A stretch of DNA of 64,000 nucleotides from Syngnathus acus (Eukaryota; Chordata; Actinopteri; Syngnathiformes; Syngnathidae): positions 20,065,508-20,129,507 of the forward strand of contig NC_051089.1 of assembly GCF_901709675.1 (NCBI RefSeq), read 5' to 3'. The notes below the pieces were generated by a model. That model was not told the origin of the DNA and ran no database searches. It saw only the letters and a list, made by a program, of their open reading frames with translations. This document shows positions 1-61,743 of this stretch, piece by piece (position 1 is the first letter of the stretch; every line of letters starts with the position of its first letter). The position numbers and the translations under genes are program-made.

Positions 1-44
1 TCGTCTTATAATCAAGGTTGTCTTAAATTCGGGCCAATACGGTA
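1..44. repeat. right end of 'CCGTATTGGCCCG' TIR element (family III)
   Basis: The first 44 bases end in ttcgggccaatacggta, the same end seen at 43738 and, inverted, at 35490. The rest lies outside the window. Confidence 0.7.
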
Positions 45-793
45 CATATATTTAATGTTTAAGTCAGCATGAAAAGGCCCATTAAGAAACACACATGCCT
101 ACAGGATACGAGCTATGACTTTCCCTTGGAGCTGAGTCAGTTCACACACCTTTCCCAGACTCCAACACAGTACTCCAAGTTGTTCAAATGTGACCTGCAT
201 TGAACTAAAAACACGCAAACCTGCAAAGTTCCTCCAGTTCCACAGCTATACCTTAGTAAAATATGCAGAATATGGCATTTTGCAGGTATCTTGCTAAACG
301 GTTGTTGTTATCAGCTACCGTTTGGAATCACTATTTTACCATTTCACCATTACTATTTATAGACCTAATTTGATCAGAATACTGATCATCCCTGTAGTCA
401 GTGGACAGGCCTTAAGCAGGAATGGGTTAATAATGTAAATATAGCTCCATAAACTGAAGTGAACAAGAATTTTTTCTCGTCTATCTATGGGACTTTCTCC
501 CAGAAGCCTCTTGACTTGTCAACATGCGGTTTGGCAAATACCAGCCTCATAATTTTTCTCTTGAGCGACAGAAACTTTCTGCCTTACCTTCCATGGTTTA
601 TGACAATAACATCCTTGTCAATGATTCACAAATGGAGCTTGAAGCTCGATCAAATAAAACAAGTCAAGCACTGCAAGTCATATTAATACTAAGAATATTA
701 ATTAATATTAATACTAAGAATATTAATTCAGTATTTTCAGAAGAATTGAAATGTTTTAAGATGTGTGATCGTGCTGTGAGTCACATTCCTCAC
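45..793. other. intron sequence, nothing recognised
   Basis: AT-rich sequence 3' of cemip exon 10 in gene direction. It contains a short duplication of 'attaatattaatactaagaat' type near 680-727. No coding signal or known repeat was recognised. Confidence 0.5.
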
Positions 794-50128
<49,335 letters not shown>

Positions 50129-52470
50129 CTGCAGATGAAGTGGAGTTCACAGGGAGTGGTAATCAAAAAAATCTGAAAAAGAAAATATGCAAAGAGAATT
50201 TCACATGACATGCACATCTTTAAAAATCTAGACTCTATTTAGACATAGCTTGACCTGAGATTCCAGCACAACAGCACAATTCTTTTAATTTTAGCATTTA
50301 TGATGATTAACCTTTTACTAAAAATTTCAAGGGATGTGACTTGGCTTTTGTCTTACATTTTAATTATGTGCCACAATTTGACCTAACATATTGCTCGGTC
50401 ACTAAATTACACCCCATTATAAGGTTTTGAAATAAAAAATGATTTAACTCATAAAATTGGAGGCTTTTTGATTATGGTAGATTTATCCTGAATACAGATG
50501 TGTAGAAATAACTCAGCATCACCAATTGCCCACTGAACGGGTTAACTGCTAGAATAAAAAGCTCACCTGCAGACTTCTATTAGTAAATAAATGGCAGAAT
50601 CTTTGTGCCGCGTAGCCCAACCTTAGTTGTAGTATTTAATTAGCCTATACAGGCATTTGGGGAGATCACTGAGGGAAAATGAGCGCAAAGAAACACTATA
50701 ATGTTCAAGATTTGAAAAAAAAAAAATAATTAGCTATCTATTTCATTTTTTCATTATTGTGACTTAGTATGCTGTCGTATGCTGGTGATAGGGAAAAAGC
50801 TGATCGGTGATTTTAGTCCATGGAAAGGCCTTGTTTTGGATGAGGATAGAGGAGTGGTGGAGGTCTAGCTGAACCGGTCGGGGCATATCGGTCAGAAAAG
50901 TCAATAATATGAAACAGTGATTCCCTGGTCTATCTGTGAGTTGTGTGATTTATCTTTGAGAGTGTGACTCAGTTAAATGCTGAACTGAAGTCAAACAACT
51001 GATCTATGTCATTATTATCAATGTGAGAGAGTGTTATGCACTGTGGGAGTCCAGGGTGAGCAAATGTTCTAGACTTGTTTTTTTTCTTTCTGAGCTTCAA
51101 TGTTTGGAATATTAAAAATATCAAATGTGAGATCAATAATTTGTGAAAATGATGTCTATACACATATTACCCTGTATCATTTCCACCAGAAAGCATTCCA
51201 GGTTTCAGATCCGAGTCGCACTAGAATTTGTGTTTTTCTTGGCAAAGCCCCAATTGTTGAAGATATTTAAATTGTGGTAAAAGTAGATTTAACAACGTCA
51301 TTTGTGGAATAGAAGTACAAGGGTGACTTTGAACAGTCTGAGTTCAATGAGTTCACATTACCACCTGACAAAATGAGGCAAATGGGTAACGCGATCAAAC
51401 AAAAAGGTTTGAGTCCTTGAGACACACTGTCAAATAATTGATCCACTATATAATGTAAAATGTAATAATCCCTGTAGTTTGAAAAGCCTTATTCTGCAAA
51501 TGTGGAAGATCTGAAATGCTTTTGATTCTTTATTCTTTATACTCCCTTCGACTACACCTAGCCAATGTGACTACATTATTGTGACTCTACTGTCTTAACT
51601 GATTGCAACTAGATATACGTATGTGCCAAGAGTGTCATAGAAAGGAATATGCCAAGCCAGGAGGAAAGGTTACAGCGACACAATGGCCTAGCTCAAATCC
51701 CCTATCTCATTATATGTGCCAAACAGGCCTAATCTAAAGGCAACATAAATTCAAACATGTAAAATTGGTGTTCGAACTGGTTCAGTCTGTGGAAATTTCC
51801 AGAAGTCAAAGTCCATACTGCTAGTATGTAGGCTATGTATGTATTTAGACTTTGTGTAAAATATTTTTGTATGCAAGGCGTATGTATCCTACAGCTGTGA
51901 AATAACAAGTCAATCAAGTCATCAATGCGCATGATGCCTGAGCATAACTAAACTCAACTTTATTTTTGAGCACTTTGACAACCACAGCTGTACAAAAGTG
52001 CTTTACATAGGCTCAAACATAAATCATACATAAAATACCAATACAAATAAAGTAATAAATAAATACACTATATCAATAAATGTGTTTTTTGTCTAATTAA
52101 AACATAAATTACAAGAAGAGTTCCCTTCCTTTTGCATGCAAAGACATCACTTGGTATGTGGTGGCCAGTGGAAATATGGGTGTTTTGGCATTGGGCAATT
52201 TCTATAAAGCAAATAATGTAGTGTTCAGTGATGTCTATTAATGATTATTATTATAATGCTGTTATTTTGTTGACACGAATGGACTTACAACAGTCATTCA
52301 CAAGTACCCGAGAATGGAGCTTTTAGATGAACTAACTCTCACCATTTGACATGACAGAATGAAAGTTGATTTAGCCATTGTTTGATGACTGAGTGCCTAT
52401 TGTGCCACTTTTGAGGTGAAGATGTATCAAATGAAGCACTAGTGAAACTTCTTATTATGTTTATAATGCA
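50129..52470. other. upstream or first-intron sequence of cemip, unassigned
   Basis: AT-rich. At about 51955-52070 a segment (aactttatttttgagcactttgacaac) resembles the 3' end of an L2-type LINE. No coding exon was recognised. Confidence 0.45.
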
Positions 52471-52656
52471 CTGACCACGACTTGAAGGCCCTGCAGCGCA
52501 TAGTGAAAACGGCTAGTAAGACTATAGAGGCTTTGCAGCTGACGTCATCAAGCTACCCACATTAGCTTGGCGGCCATCTTGGCGGTCAACTTTTCAGTGC
52601 CGGTCAACGACTCACACACGCTTTCTTGTTATATCTGCTGCTATTTGAGCTTAAAA

Positions 52657-52834
52657 ATGCCGGATACCTGCTGTGCTGTTGGATGTAGCAATAGACGAGG
52701 CGATAAACCAAATCTTAGCTTCTATAGATTTCCGGCGAACATGAAAAAACGTGATAAATGGATCGCGGATATTCGTCGTGAACGATGGAAACCTACGATT
52801 TACACAAGGATATGCAATGAGGACTTCATATCAG
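52657..52834 (+). CDS. THAP-domain exon (transposon-borne)
   Basis: MPDTCCAVGC starts the domain; NLSFYRFPANMKKRDKWIAD and then ICNEDFISG follow, the shape of a THAP zinc finger (C-x2-4-C ... C-x2-H). In the last motif the zinc-binding His is replaced by Asp (CNEDF instead of C-x2-HF). The exon ends at a GTATGT donor after the domain; no second exon is found. THAP domains bind DNA and occur at the N-terminus of several transposase groups. A longer open frame starts at 52567, but the MPDTCC start fits THAP proteins. Confidence 0.8.
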
Positions 52835-53398
52835 GTATGTAAACAAACTATTCACCCCTGATTTGTTTCACAAAATGTGAAATAATACAATATGGGATGA
52901 TACAAATATGATTGTTGAAAATGCTGGGTGCATTTTTAGAAAGGCAGCAAGAGCAGCAAGGCAGGGAATGGGATGATTTCTTCAGTTCACCCCCCCGTTT
53001 TTATTTTGTGTTTATTTTTTCATGATGCTTCATCTGATTGGCTTGAAAACGTTATCAATGTAAATATTGAACTTCATATTGGAATTGAACAATTAATTCT
53101 CGAGTGAATGCATTAGGAAATTTCCCAAAAAATTATTATGAACCTTGTGAAACAATTTTTTTTTTTAATGTAGCATTTTTTAACAAGAGGGTTTTTGTTA
53201 CTTCATTTGGCACAAGGTAAAATCTACATTGGTAAAGTTTTCAAGCCATTGGCACAAGGTTAAAATTTTTATTGGTTAAGTTTTCAATCAGATGTGGCAT
53301 CATGCAAAAATAAACAAAAAATAAAAATGGTAGCAACTTGAACAGACAGGTACAGTATCTGAATGATTTCACTCTATTCAGTTTTTTAATATGTCAAG

Positions 53399-53617
53399 TT
53401 ATGAAATGCCATTACAAAACAAATCGACGAGGTAATTATAAATATCTGGATATGAGAGTTCAGGCAGGTCGGCTGTTGCAAAATGCTCAGGCGATTTTAG
53501 CATGCTTCTCGGTAAAAGGTACGGATCCGTTGTGCCAACAAGGTTCAACTTCTCTCTGTAACGTTTCTTGGATTCTTCATCCAAATGCCCAACTTCGTTG
53601 GATAGCAAATCAGCCAT
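53399..53617 (-). CDS. second transposon ORF: exon with KRYREKLNLVG...DPY motif
   Basis: After a ttttcacag acceptor the exon starts MADLLSNEVGHLDEESKKRY and continues REKLNLVGTTDPYLLP, then LPELSYPDIYNYLVD. This motif resembles the N-terminal region of THAP/YqaJ-type exonuclease-like proteins common in fish genomes. That assignment is from memory and moderate. A GT donor lies near 53410. It points toward the THAP exon, so the parental element probably had two convergent genes. Confidence 0.5.
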   Translation of the reverse strand: MADLLSNEVGHLDEESKKRYREKLNLVGTTDPYLLPRSMLKSPEHFATADLPELSYPDIYNYLVDLFCNGIS

Positions 53618-54236
53618 AATTCGGATGAAATCTGTGAAAATGTAGCGCAGAAATCAAACAATCTATACAAACACGTAGGAACGAGCAGACGAGTTGACCG
53701 CCAAGATGGCGGCATAACACAAAATCACGTGATAAAACCACGTGACTGCAAAGCCTCTATTGGTGCTTCTCTCCCCTCCTTGAAGGACATTTACACCTCC
53801 CATCTCACCCGCAAGGCGACCAAGATTGTGAGTGATGTGAGTCACCCCGCTCACTCTTTGTTTGAACTTCTGCCCTCTGGGAGGCGGTACAGGAGCCTGC
53901 GCTCCCGCACCACCAGACTTTCCAACAGCTTCGTACTCCAGGCTGTTAGGATCCTGAACTCGCTCCCCCTTTCAGCGTAGCGTCCTGTTCTTGCTGTATG
54001 CACACTGGCTCGGTTTTGCCCCTCTTATTTAATGGGTTGTTGGTCTGTTATTTATTCATCGCTCGTTTTATTTTATTTATTATTTATTATTTATGGTTTG
54101 TGCCTTCTTGTTTTTGTTTTGTGTCGCCTACTTGTATGTCTCGTCACCGTGGGATGGAGGAAACGGAATTTCGGTTTCTTTGTGTGTCTTGACATATGAA
54201 GGGATTGACAATAAAGCTGACTTTGACTTTGACTTA

Positions 54237-54946
54237 TAGCATGATAAATGGTGCTAACATACAGAATGAAAAGCTGTGAAACATCTGTGTGTGATAGACT
54301 GCAAGTCTTTCCCAGTGCACACTCTAGATTCTCTGAATTCTTGGAGGAACTGCGATGACCTATACACATCTGTTCAGAGTATGTTAGTGATTACCAGGCT
54401 CTTCAAAGGTACTGTGGTTATTGTCTCATGAGGGAGCTCACATGCTTCTTTTCCAGGGCCAAATGGCTCCTGACTTGGCAGCAAAATCGGAGTGAAAGGC
54501 TGCTGAAGAAGAACATGATGCACCATTCAAGTTACACTAGTTATGGCCTACTATTGTCAAAGGTTTAAAACTGATAAAGGTCACCAGATGTCATTCCTCC
54601 ACACTTGTGGAGGTAGTAAAGTTAAAAGAAAATTATCTCATTGTAGTCACGCTGCTACTGACCTCTATGTGGACCGTTTGCAACAAATCGGCAACAAAGT
54701 TTTCAAACTAAGAACACAATTTACGGGCCAGCACTAGTTAAAACTCAGCAATTGAATTAATATTTCAATAAGAATTAAACAGAATAATCATGCGCACCAT
54801 GCTGGGAGTATCCAAAACATGCTGTGGGTTTTGACATTTTTCAAGTTGATTCTATCGTTTGAATTGCTCAAGAGGGTGGTTATCAATTCACCCCCATGTT
54901 GTAAAAATCAAGGTTCTTGGCTAACTTTTTTCTAAACGTGTCATAG
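54237..54946. other. unassigned intergenic or intron sequence
   Basis: No coding exon or known repeat recognised. Confidence 0.5.
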
Positions 54947-55981
54947 TACCGTATTTTCCGCACTAAAAGGCGCACCGGATTATAAGGCGCACCTTCAATG
55001 AACGGCCCATTTTAAAACTTTGTCCATATATAAGGCGCACCGGATTATAAGGCGCATAAAATAGAAGCTATTCTGCAACAAACTGAGGTTGACTAGGGTT
55101 GCGGTATGCATCCACTAGCCAATAACCAACGAGCCCTCTGTAAACAATCGCGTTTCTCAAACGATCTCCTATAAAATGATCGGAACTGACTAAAGTTCGA
55201 TCTAACGCATTGGTACTACTTACCTATGTTTCGCTTCCATATCGATCCGTAGATTTACTCGAAACATTAACAGAGCAGCCTATTTTAACATGAAATAGCC
55301 TGGTACGTATAGCAGCTATCGTTATAGCATTAGCCATCCGCAAAGTCCCACGAGCCTCAGCTCGCAATCTCCCATGAGCCTCAGCAAAGTGTAAACAATC
55401 GCGTTTCTCAAACGATCTCCTATAAAATGATCGGAACTGACTAAAGTTCGATCTAACGCATTGGTACTACTTACCTATGTTTCCCTTCCATATCGATCCG
55501 TAGATTTACTCGAAACATTAACAGAGCAGCCTATTTTGACATGAAATAGCCTGGTACGTATAGCAGCTATCGTTATAGCATTAGCCATCCGCAAAGTCCT
55601 ACGAGCCTCAGCTCGCAATCTCCCATGAGCCTCAGCAAAGTGTAAACAATCGCGTTTCTCAAACGATCTCCTATAAAATGATTGGAACTGACTAAAGTTC
55701 GATCTAACGCATTGGTACTACTTACCTATGTTTCCCTTCCATATCGATCCGTAGATTTACTCGAAACATTAACAGAGCAGCCTATTTTGACATGAAATAG
55801 CCTGGTACGTATAGCAGCTATCGTTATAGCATTAGCCATCCGCAAAGTCCCATGAGCCTCAGCTCGCAATCTCCCATGAGCCTCAGCAAAGTGTAAACAA
55901 TCGCGTTTCTCAAACGATCTCCTATAAAATGATCGGAACTGATTAAAGTTTGATCTAACGCATTGGTACTACTTACCTATG

Positions 55982-57469
55982 CCTGACGGCGTCACTGGGC
56001 GTGTCCTGCAGGACTGCGCAGATCAGCTGGCTGGAGTCTTCACAAAGATTTTTCAACCAGTCCCTTACTGAGTCCACCGTCCCATCCTGTTTAAAATCCT
56101 CCACTATAGTCCCCCTGCCCAAGAAACGCCACATCACCAGCCTCAATGACTACCGGCCAGTCGCACTCACCCCGGTGGTCATGAAGTGCTTTGAAAAGCT
56201 GGTACGGGGTCACATCACAGCACTCCTGTTCAGAGGTTTTGACCCCCACCAGTTTGCCTACAGGGCAAATAGATCCACAGAGGACGCAGTAGCTACAGCC
56301 CTCCACGCTGCACTGTCCCACCTGGAGCAGCCGGGGAGCTATGTGCGGATGCTCTTCGTGGACTTTAGCTCTGCTTTTAACACCATCCTCCCCCACAGAC
56401 TGGTGGACATACTGGAGGGCCTGGGACTTCCACATAATACTTGCAGGTGGATTAAGAGCTTCCTGACGGGTCGCAGCCAGAGGGTGAAAGTGGGCCGTCA
56501 TACATCCACACCTCTCAGTCTTGGTACCGGCTCCCCACAGGGCTGCGTACTGAGCCCACTGCTTTACACGCTCTACACACATGCATGCACCCCCGCCCAC
56601 CGCAGCAACACCATCGTGAAATTTGCGGATGACACAACCGTGGTGGGGCTCATCTCAAAGGGGGACGAGTCTGCCTACAGGGACGAAGTGGTCCAGCTAT
56701 CGGAGTGGTGCGGAGAGAACAATCTGCTCCTAAACACGGCTAAAACCCAAGAACTGGTCATTGATTTTAGGAGGAAAAATAAAACGGACATTCCACCACT
56801 CATCATCGACGGGGTCTGTGTGAAGAGGGTGTCCTCCTTCCGCTACCTGGGAGTCCACATCGAGGAGGACTTCACCTGGGGCGTGAACACCTCTGAGCTG
56901 CTTAAAAAGGCCCAACAGAGACTCTACTTTTTAAGGGTGCTGAGGAGGCACAGCATTACACGGAGACTGCTGGTGTCCTTCTATCGCTGCTCCATAGAAA
57001 GCACTTTAACGTACTGTATATGTGTCTGGTACTCCAGCTGCACTGCTGCTCAGAGGAAAAAGCTCCAAGGGGTCATCAACACAGCACAGAAGATCATTGG
57101 CTGCCCTCTCCCCACACTGGAAGACCTACACAGAACCCGCTGTCTCAAAAAAACACAGAACATTCTGAAGGACACTTCCCACCCTGGCCACTCCCTTTTC
57201 GAACTGTTGCCATCAGGCAGACGCTACAGATTAATTAGGTCGAGGACTAGCAGATTCGCCAACAGTTTTTACCCTACAGCGGTAGTCACATTGAATGCAG
57301 CTAAACGTAAATGATTATGTCTGTGTATGTTCTTCTGTGGGTTTTTATCTTGTTTTTTTTATCTTTTTATTCTATTTATTCTATATATTTTTTATCGCAT
57401 GCGCGGATCGGTTGGCACTTTTTAAATTTCGTTGTACATGTGACAATGACAATAAAGATCTATTCTATT
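55982..57469 (+). mobile_element. Rex1-like LINE, 5'-truncated
   Basis: The 5-bp duplication CTATG is at 55977-55981 and 57470-57474, within one 251-bp unit. 3' end gtgacaatgacaataaagatc plus TATTC repeats. Encodes most of the reverse transcriptase; the endonuclease is missing. Confidence 0.88.
56001..57314 (+). CDS. Rex1-like reverse transcriptase, partial, open frame
   Basis: 437 codons without a stop; only the frame from about 56045 on is homologous. Motifs: [66 protein letters not shown], the catalytic [26 protein letters not shown] and [18 protein letters not shown]. The YADD box is FADD, normal for this group. The lack of the endonuclease makes it dead on arrival, yet the frame is undamaged, which suggests a young insertion. 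Confidence 0.87.
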   Translation: MSCRTAQISWLESSQRFFNQSLTESTVPSCLKSSTIVPLPKKRHITSLNDYRPVALTPVVMKCFEKLVRGHITALLFRGFDPHQFAYRANRSTEDAVATALHAALSHLEQPGSYVRMLFVDFSSAFNTILPHRLVDILEGLGLPHNTCRWIKSFLTGRSQRVKVGRHTSTPLSLGTGSPQGCVLSPLLYTLYTHACTPAHRSNTIVKFADDTTVVGLISKGDESAYRDEVVQLSEWCGENNLLLNTAKTQELVIDFRRKNKTDIPPLIIDGVCVKRVSSFRYLGVHIEEDFTWGVNTSELLKKAQQRLYFLRVLRRHSITRRLLVSFYRCSIESTLTYCICVWYSSCTAAQRKKLQGVINTAQKIIGCPLPTLEDLHRTRCLKKTQNILKDTSHPGHSLFELLPSGRRYRLIRSRTSRFANSFYPTAVVTLNAAKRK

Positions 57470-58054
57470 CTATGTTTCCCTTCCATATCGATCCGTAGAT
57501 TTACTCGAAACATTAACAGAGCAGCCTATTTTGACATGAAATAGCCTGGTACGTATAGCAGCTATTGTTATAGCATTAGCCATCCGCAAAGTCCCATGAG
57601 CCTCAGCTCGCAATCTCCCATGAGCCTCAGCAAAGTGTAAACAATCGCGTTTCTCAAACGATCTCCTATAAAATGATCGGAACTGACTAAAGTTCGATCT
57701 AACACATTGGTACTGCTTACCTATGTTTCCCTTCCATATCAATCCGTAAATTTACTCGAAACATTAACGGAGCAGCCTATTTTGAAATGAAATAGCCTCG
57801 CGGGTACAACAGCTATTCGGTGACGCCCCCTGACTACAGTTGCCGTAATGTTGGGAAGCGATGCGACCTTGTAATTTACTAGTCGTACTAAAACGTACTG
57901 AAACATTTTGGCAGAGCAGTGTGTACAACCAGTATGGATCAACAAATTCATCAATTGATCCATATATAAGGCGCACTGGACTATAAGGCGCACTGTCGGC
58001 TTTTGAGAAAATCTTAGGTTTTTAGGTGCGCCTTATAGTCCGGGAAATACGGTA

Positions 58055-58635
58055 CTTGTATATCAGTGTGGGCTGCAGTCAAGATTCAAACCCAGAGTTC
58101 CACAACTGTGAGGTTTATCAGCTTTTTATCTCGCTTTTACCACATGAATCCATCCCCTCCTTTGCAGCAGTAATCCACTTGAAATTAACTCGTTCAAGAA
58201 TAAGACATAGTGACTCTGCCACCCTGAATCCCATTTAATTAAAAGAGGGTGGGATACTTTTCAACACTTAAGACTTTTATAGAAACAAAAGTGTATGATT
58301 TATCACTTAAAGGACAGCATTAAGTCCATGAATAGCACATAATAATATACTATACCTCTGAGAGTAGGGTGGGGCTTGGCCAGTAACATGAACAACAGCT
58401 CTGGTCATAGACTGGCTGAATTGTTGTACATAAGACAAAAAACTACTGAGTGCACATTCACCCATCCGTTTCTATTTTTTTTTATTTGTGTCTCGTCTCC
58501 ATGCAACCAGCAAAAGTTGAGGATTTTAATAAGCTTTTGCTGCATTCCACTAAATCATTGTCCATCCTTATTTCCCCTGACATTTTTAGAACAACAAAAT
58601 TTCCCCTCTTTTTATCTGGGCTACAAAATGGCCAT
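58055..58635. other. unassigned sequence
   Basis: No coding exon or known repeat recognised. Confidence 0.5.
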
Positions 58636-58636
58636 A

Positions 58637-59092
58637 CTGTAACAGACCAGACGGAACGACCAATTGCATCACACTTTGTTTATTGACTTCGAGGGAATGG
58701 GACGTGGAGAGCGGACGCAGCGTGGGAGGAGGAGGAGAAGACGTGGTCGAGGACGAGCGGTTGGTCGGGGCAGGCAGCGTTGAGACGTTGGGGACAGGTG
58801 GTCGATCGAGGTAGGCGGCGTTCAGATGTGGTCAGTCAGTTTGGACAGAAACAAGGGTGGCAACTGGAAGCAAGCGCAAAGGACCAATCGGGTGCCATAC
58901 GGGGACGAACTGACAAGGACTGACTGGCGTGTGGGGTTTAAATAAGGGAGTGGATGAGCCAGGTGCAGGTGTGGTAAATGGTAACGAGGGACAGGCACTG
59001 AGCGCTGATTGCTCAGGGGGTGTGGTTGTGACCTGTGTAAACAGAAGCAGGGTGCTGACCAGGGTGCGAGGAGAGCAGGTGCGTGACCCATA
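58637..59092 (-). repeat. candidate solo LTR
   Basis: Read on the minus strand: CT-rich start (gtcacgcacctgctctcc), a TATA-like cccttatttaaacccc (about 58935-58955), a C-rich leader and the poly(A) signal gtcaataaacaaag (about 58680), ending ctggtctgttaca. The layout fits a Gypsy LTR. ATAC occurs on both sides as a possible duplication, but the left terminus does not then start with TG, so borders are uncertain. Confidence 0.5.
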
Positions 59093-60080
59093 CAGTCAAT
59101 AGGAGTCACTCATGTACAAACAAGAATATTAACCCTGATTGGACACTCACTCATGAATAATATTCTTTATTGTGATTGAAAGGATCACCACTGGTTTCTC
59201 TTGATGTCTGCCCTGTGAGAAAAACATAATCTCAACCCCTTTTAACTGCAATCTCATTGTTTCAGTTGTAAATGGATTATATTCCCCCCAGCACATGGCA
59301 ATGAAGTTTAATTTTCTTGTCTTAAGATGTAACACCAATCAACACTGTATTAATTAGATGTATTGCATAGTCATTACTTCATAATTTAATTCCGGCTAAT
59401 TCACACCCTGATAATGTAGCACCAGGACCAACTGGGAGTTCAGCATCTTGCAAAAGGATTTTGACAAAGCCTACAAGTTAAGCGACAGCTAAAATACCCC
59501 CACAATTCGACGCAAGTAGACAGCAATTCAATGCCATAAAGGGAATAAATGTCACAGATGATCAAATCAGGCTGCTCTCTCCATCTGTGAGCAGGTGGAT
59601 GTGAGCCAATGGGTCAGCCGGTATTGTGTGTTATGTGGCACCAAGCCACCATAAACTAAGATCACAATGTGCTATAAAATTATGGAGTACAATATTTTAT
59701 AACTATGAATAACAAGTGGACACCTGTTTTTCCTTCAAATGATACCATTTCACAAACAAATCACTGAAGAGATCCATTAGGTTATGGTTAGGTAAAGGAA
59801 CTTAGGTTCATCCAAGTGTGATCAGCAGTGAATCCTAGTATTAAGTGTCAGCCATGACCAACAAACACATAGACTGATCCCTGATTCCTCTTCAGGAAAT
59901 ATAGCTAATGACAGCAACAATACAGGTTATATTCAGGACATTTCGCAACATTTAATTTTCAATCATATGAATTCATCCATTTTCAACACAGCTTATTCGG
60001 GAGGGAGGGGGGCTACACTGACACTGATCAATGGATCAGTAATCAATGGATTATTTTATTTACTAAATATTATATCCATC
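59093..60080. other. unassigned sequence
   Basis: No coding exon or known repeat recognised. Confidence 0.5.
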
Positions 60081-60082
60081 CA

Positions 60083-60335
60083 TATCCTCATTGTTGGTAC
60101 ACTCGCCTGACTTGAGTGCGGGCAGCATGGGATTGATTCCTGCTGAGTAATAGAGTGCATGTGGGTTTGACTGGTTGTTCGTCTCAATATGTGTCCTACG
60201 AATGGCTGGCAACCAGTTCAGGATGTTGTCTGCCTTTCGCCTGATGTCAGTGTGGATAGACTCCAGCATGCCCCTGCGACCCCGAACAGAATAAGCAGTG
60301 TTGAAAATGGATGGATAAATAAATAAAATAGTAAT
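60083..60335 (+). repeat. tRNA-derived SINE, diverged
   Basis: The head ttggtacactcgcctgactt with a B-box-like gggattgattcctgctg is followed by the fish SINE body atggctggcaaccagttcag, gatagactccagcatgcccc, and the tail gaaaatggatggataaataa. Same family type as at 14997. Confidence 0.72.
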
Positions 60336-61621
60336 AATATTAAATGTCCTACTAGAACAGCTGGACTAATTTGAGGCTAATATGAGGCATTTTAAATGGT
60401 GCCACAAACCCTAATTTAACATGAATTCAAATGTGGCTGGTTAATTCCGAACACAAGATGTGGTAAGGTTGTGTGAGTCAACCTTCAGTCATCATCCTGT
60501 CTCTTCTGGAAGTCAATATTCACTTCAGCAATTTTCAGTCATCAAATTGGCATTCTACCCCCATCTGTCCCTCTATATCCAGTCTTGGGGTACCAAACCT
60601 GCTCAACACTTCTTTGTAGCCCCCGTTACTGTCACCATCATGCCCACTAAAATCTGCCCCATTCTCTCTGCCTGGGATACATTTAACTACTCCATCTATC
60701 ACTTTCCAGAATGTCTCTTTCTTTTCTTGTTAAAATCCTAACAGTGGGGTGTAACATTGAACATAACATCCTCAATTTCAAGCTATAACCTCATAACTCA
60801 ATCTGACACTAGTTTCACCGCCAGGAAATTCTTTGACTCGTCCTTTCAGATGACCCCTACTACATTTCTCTTCCCATTCACATCACAGTAAACTAATTTG
60901 AAGCTTGCTCCTAAGCTTCAAGCTTTCCTGCCTTTCAACTTTTGATTTTCGCTGGGCTCCAATCATCTCTTTTGCATATGGAGATACTTTCCACCTCTCC
61001 ATTGTCTTTCTCTGCCTTTCCACTGGTGCGCTGTAGATGGTACAAGGTCACACACGGTCGACAGACATTTTCCAAAACTTTTCTTTTCGTAAGGGAGTGC
61101 TGACTATGTTCAAGATTTCCTTGCGACAATCACTGTTGGCAAACGTCTGATGAACGTTTGCGTCCTTGAACAAACCCTGATGTGAATGCACATATTGCTA
61201 CCTAGTGCTATTTATTTGGCTGCTTATGATGTGGCTTGGTTACAGAGTTACACGTCCCTCCTACTGTTGCCTTGTCGAGTCCTGGCTAAAGAAGTCCTTT
61301 GCAGAATAAGCACATGACCACTGTCACATCTCAATGCCTAAAAAACTCCAGAATATATTTTTTTTAATCAAATTTGTTGTTGGACAATGTAGTACACCAT
61401 AATACAGAAACTGCATTAGTTTAGTGAATGCAGGATGGTTCTCTTGGGAATAGGAGAACAGAAAAAGTCATCTGACTAACAGGAAATCATGCTCTACTTT
61501 GAGCTTCAGTTTCTGTCAAATCTCTGATCAAACGTATCAAGACCATGGAAGAGAAAGGGCCCCAATTAGAGGGAGTAACATCAAGAGCAGCAAAGAAAGG
61601 CATCCCCAGCGAGCCCTGCAG
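60336..61621. other. unassigned sequence upstream of the orphan CEMIP exons
   Basis: Scanned for further CEMIP exons on the plus strand; none seen. No known repeat recognised. Confidence 0.5.
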
Positions 61622-61676
61622 TCACCAAACATAATGCCTGGCTGAGAGGAGGGGATGTCTGGCTGGATGACTGCCA
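61622..61676 (+). CDS. orphan CEMIP-like exon, opposite strand (AWLRGGDVWLDDC)
   Basis: Between a ccctgcag acceptor and a GTGAGT donor, 55 bp encode TKHNAWLRGGDVWLDDC. Human CEMIP has DHGAWLRGGDVWLDSC in the beta-helix region, hundreds of residues after the last cemip exon on the minus strand. CEMIP2 reads AWVRGGDIIV there, so this is CEMIP-like. It enters in phase 1 and leaves in phase 2. No other plus-strand CEMIP exon is seen between 50 and 61.6 kb. It may be a truncated inverted duplicate, a second gene whose 5' exons were lost, or an assembly join. Confidence 0.75.
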
Positions 61677-61743
61677 GTGAGTACAAACTGAATGGTTGAT
61701 TTTTGAGTGTCTTAAAATGAACCTGAACTTATTCATTTTGCAG

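Larger units (their letters stand above)
52526..53758. mobile_element. DNA transposon with THAP exon and a convergent second ORF
   Basis: Inverted ends AGAGGCTTTGCAG / CTGCAAAGCCTCT, followed inward on both sides by the similar string gccatcttggcggtcaac. Insertion into the LINE leaves AT on both sides, a possible 2-bp duplication. Each end carries what looks like a first coding exon pointing inward. The middle is AT-rich with no transposase core, so this seems an internally deleted copy. The superfamily is not assigned. Confidence 0.85.
52475..54236 (+). mobile_element. Rex1-like LINE 3' end, split by a THAP-carrying transposon
   Basis: 52475-52525 (aaggccctgcagcgcatagtg) and 53759-54236 join to match 63730-63990. 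The second part encodes [20 protein letters not shown] and then a 3' UTR ending gacaataaagctgactttga with CTTTGA repeats. 5'-truncated. Confidence 0.85.
54947..58054. mobile_element. TIR element, family I copy 3, with 251-bp repeats and a LINE insertion
   Basis: Starts taccgtattttccgcactaaaaggcgcacc and ends cgccttatagtccgggaaatacggta. The landmark ctatgttt occurs at about 55226, 55477, 55728 and 55979, then, after the LINE, at 57472 and 57723, all in 251-bp register. Confidence 0.88.

Noticed and set aside
52567-52842. A host THAP gene
   Set aside because: The exon lies between inverted ends inside an insertion that interrupts a LINE, so it belongs to the transposon.
61530-61560. Extension of the orphan exon upstream through a 'tatcaagaccatgg' (YQDHG-like) string
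   Set aside because: It resembles the human KNQDHG motif, but about 90 bp of unrelated sequence and a good acceptor at 61621 separate it from the exon; likely coincidence.
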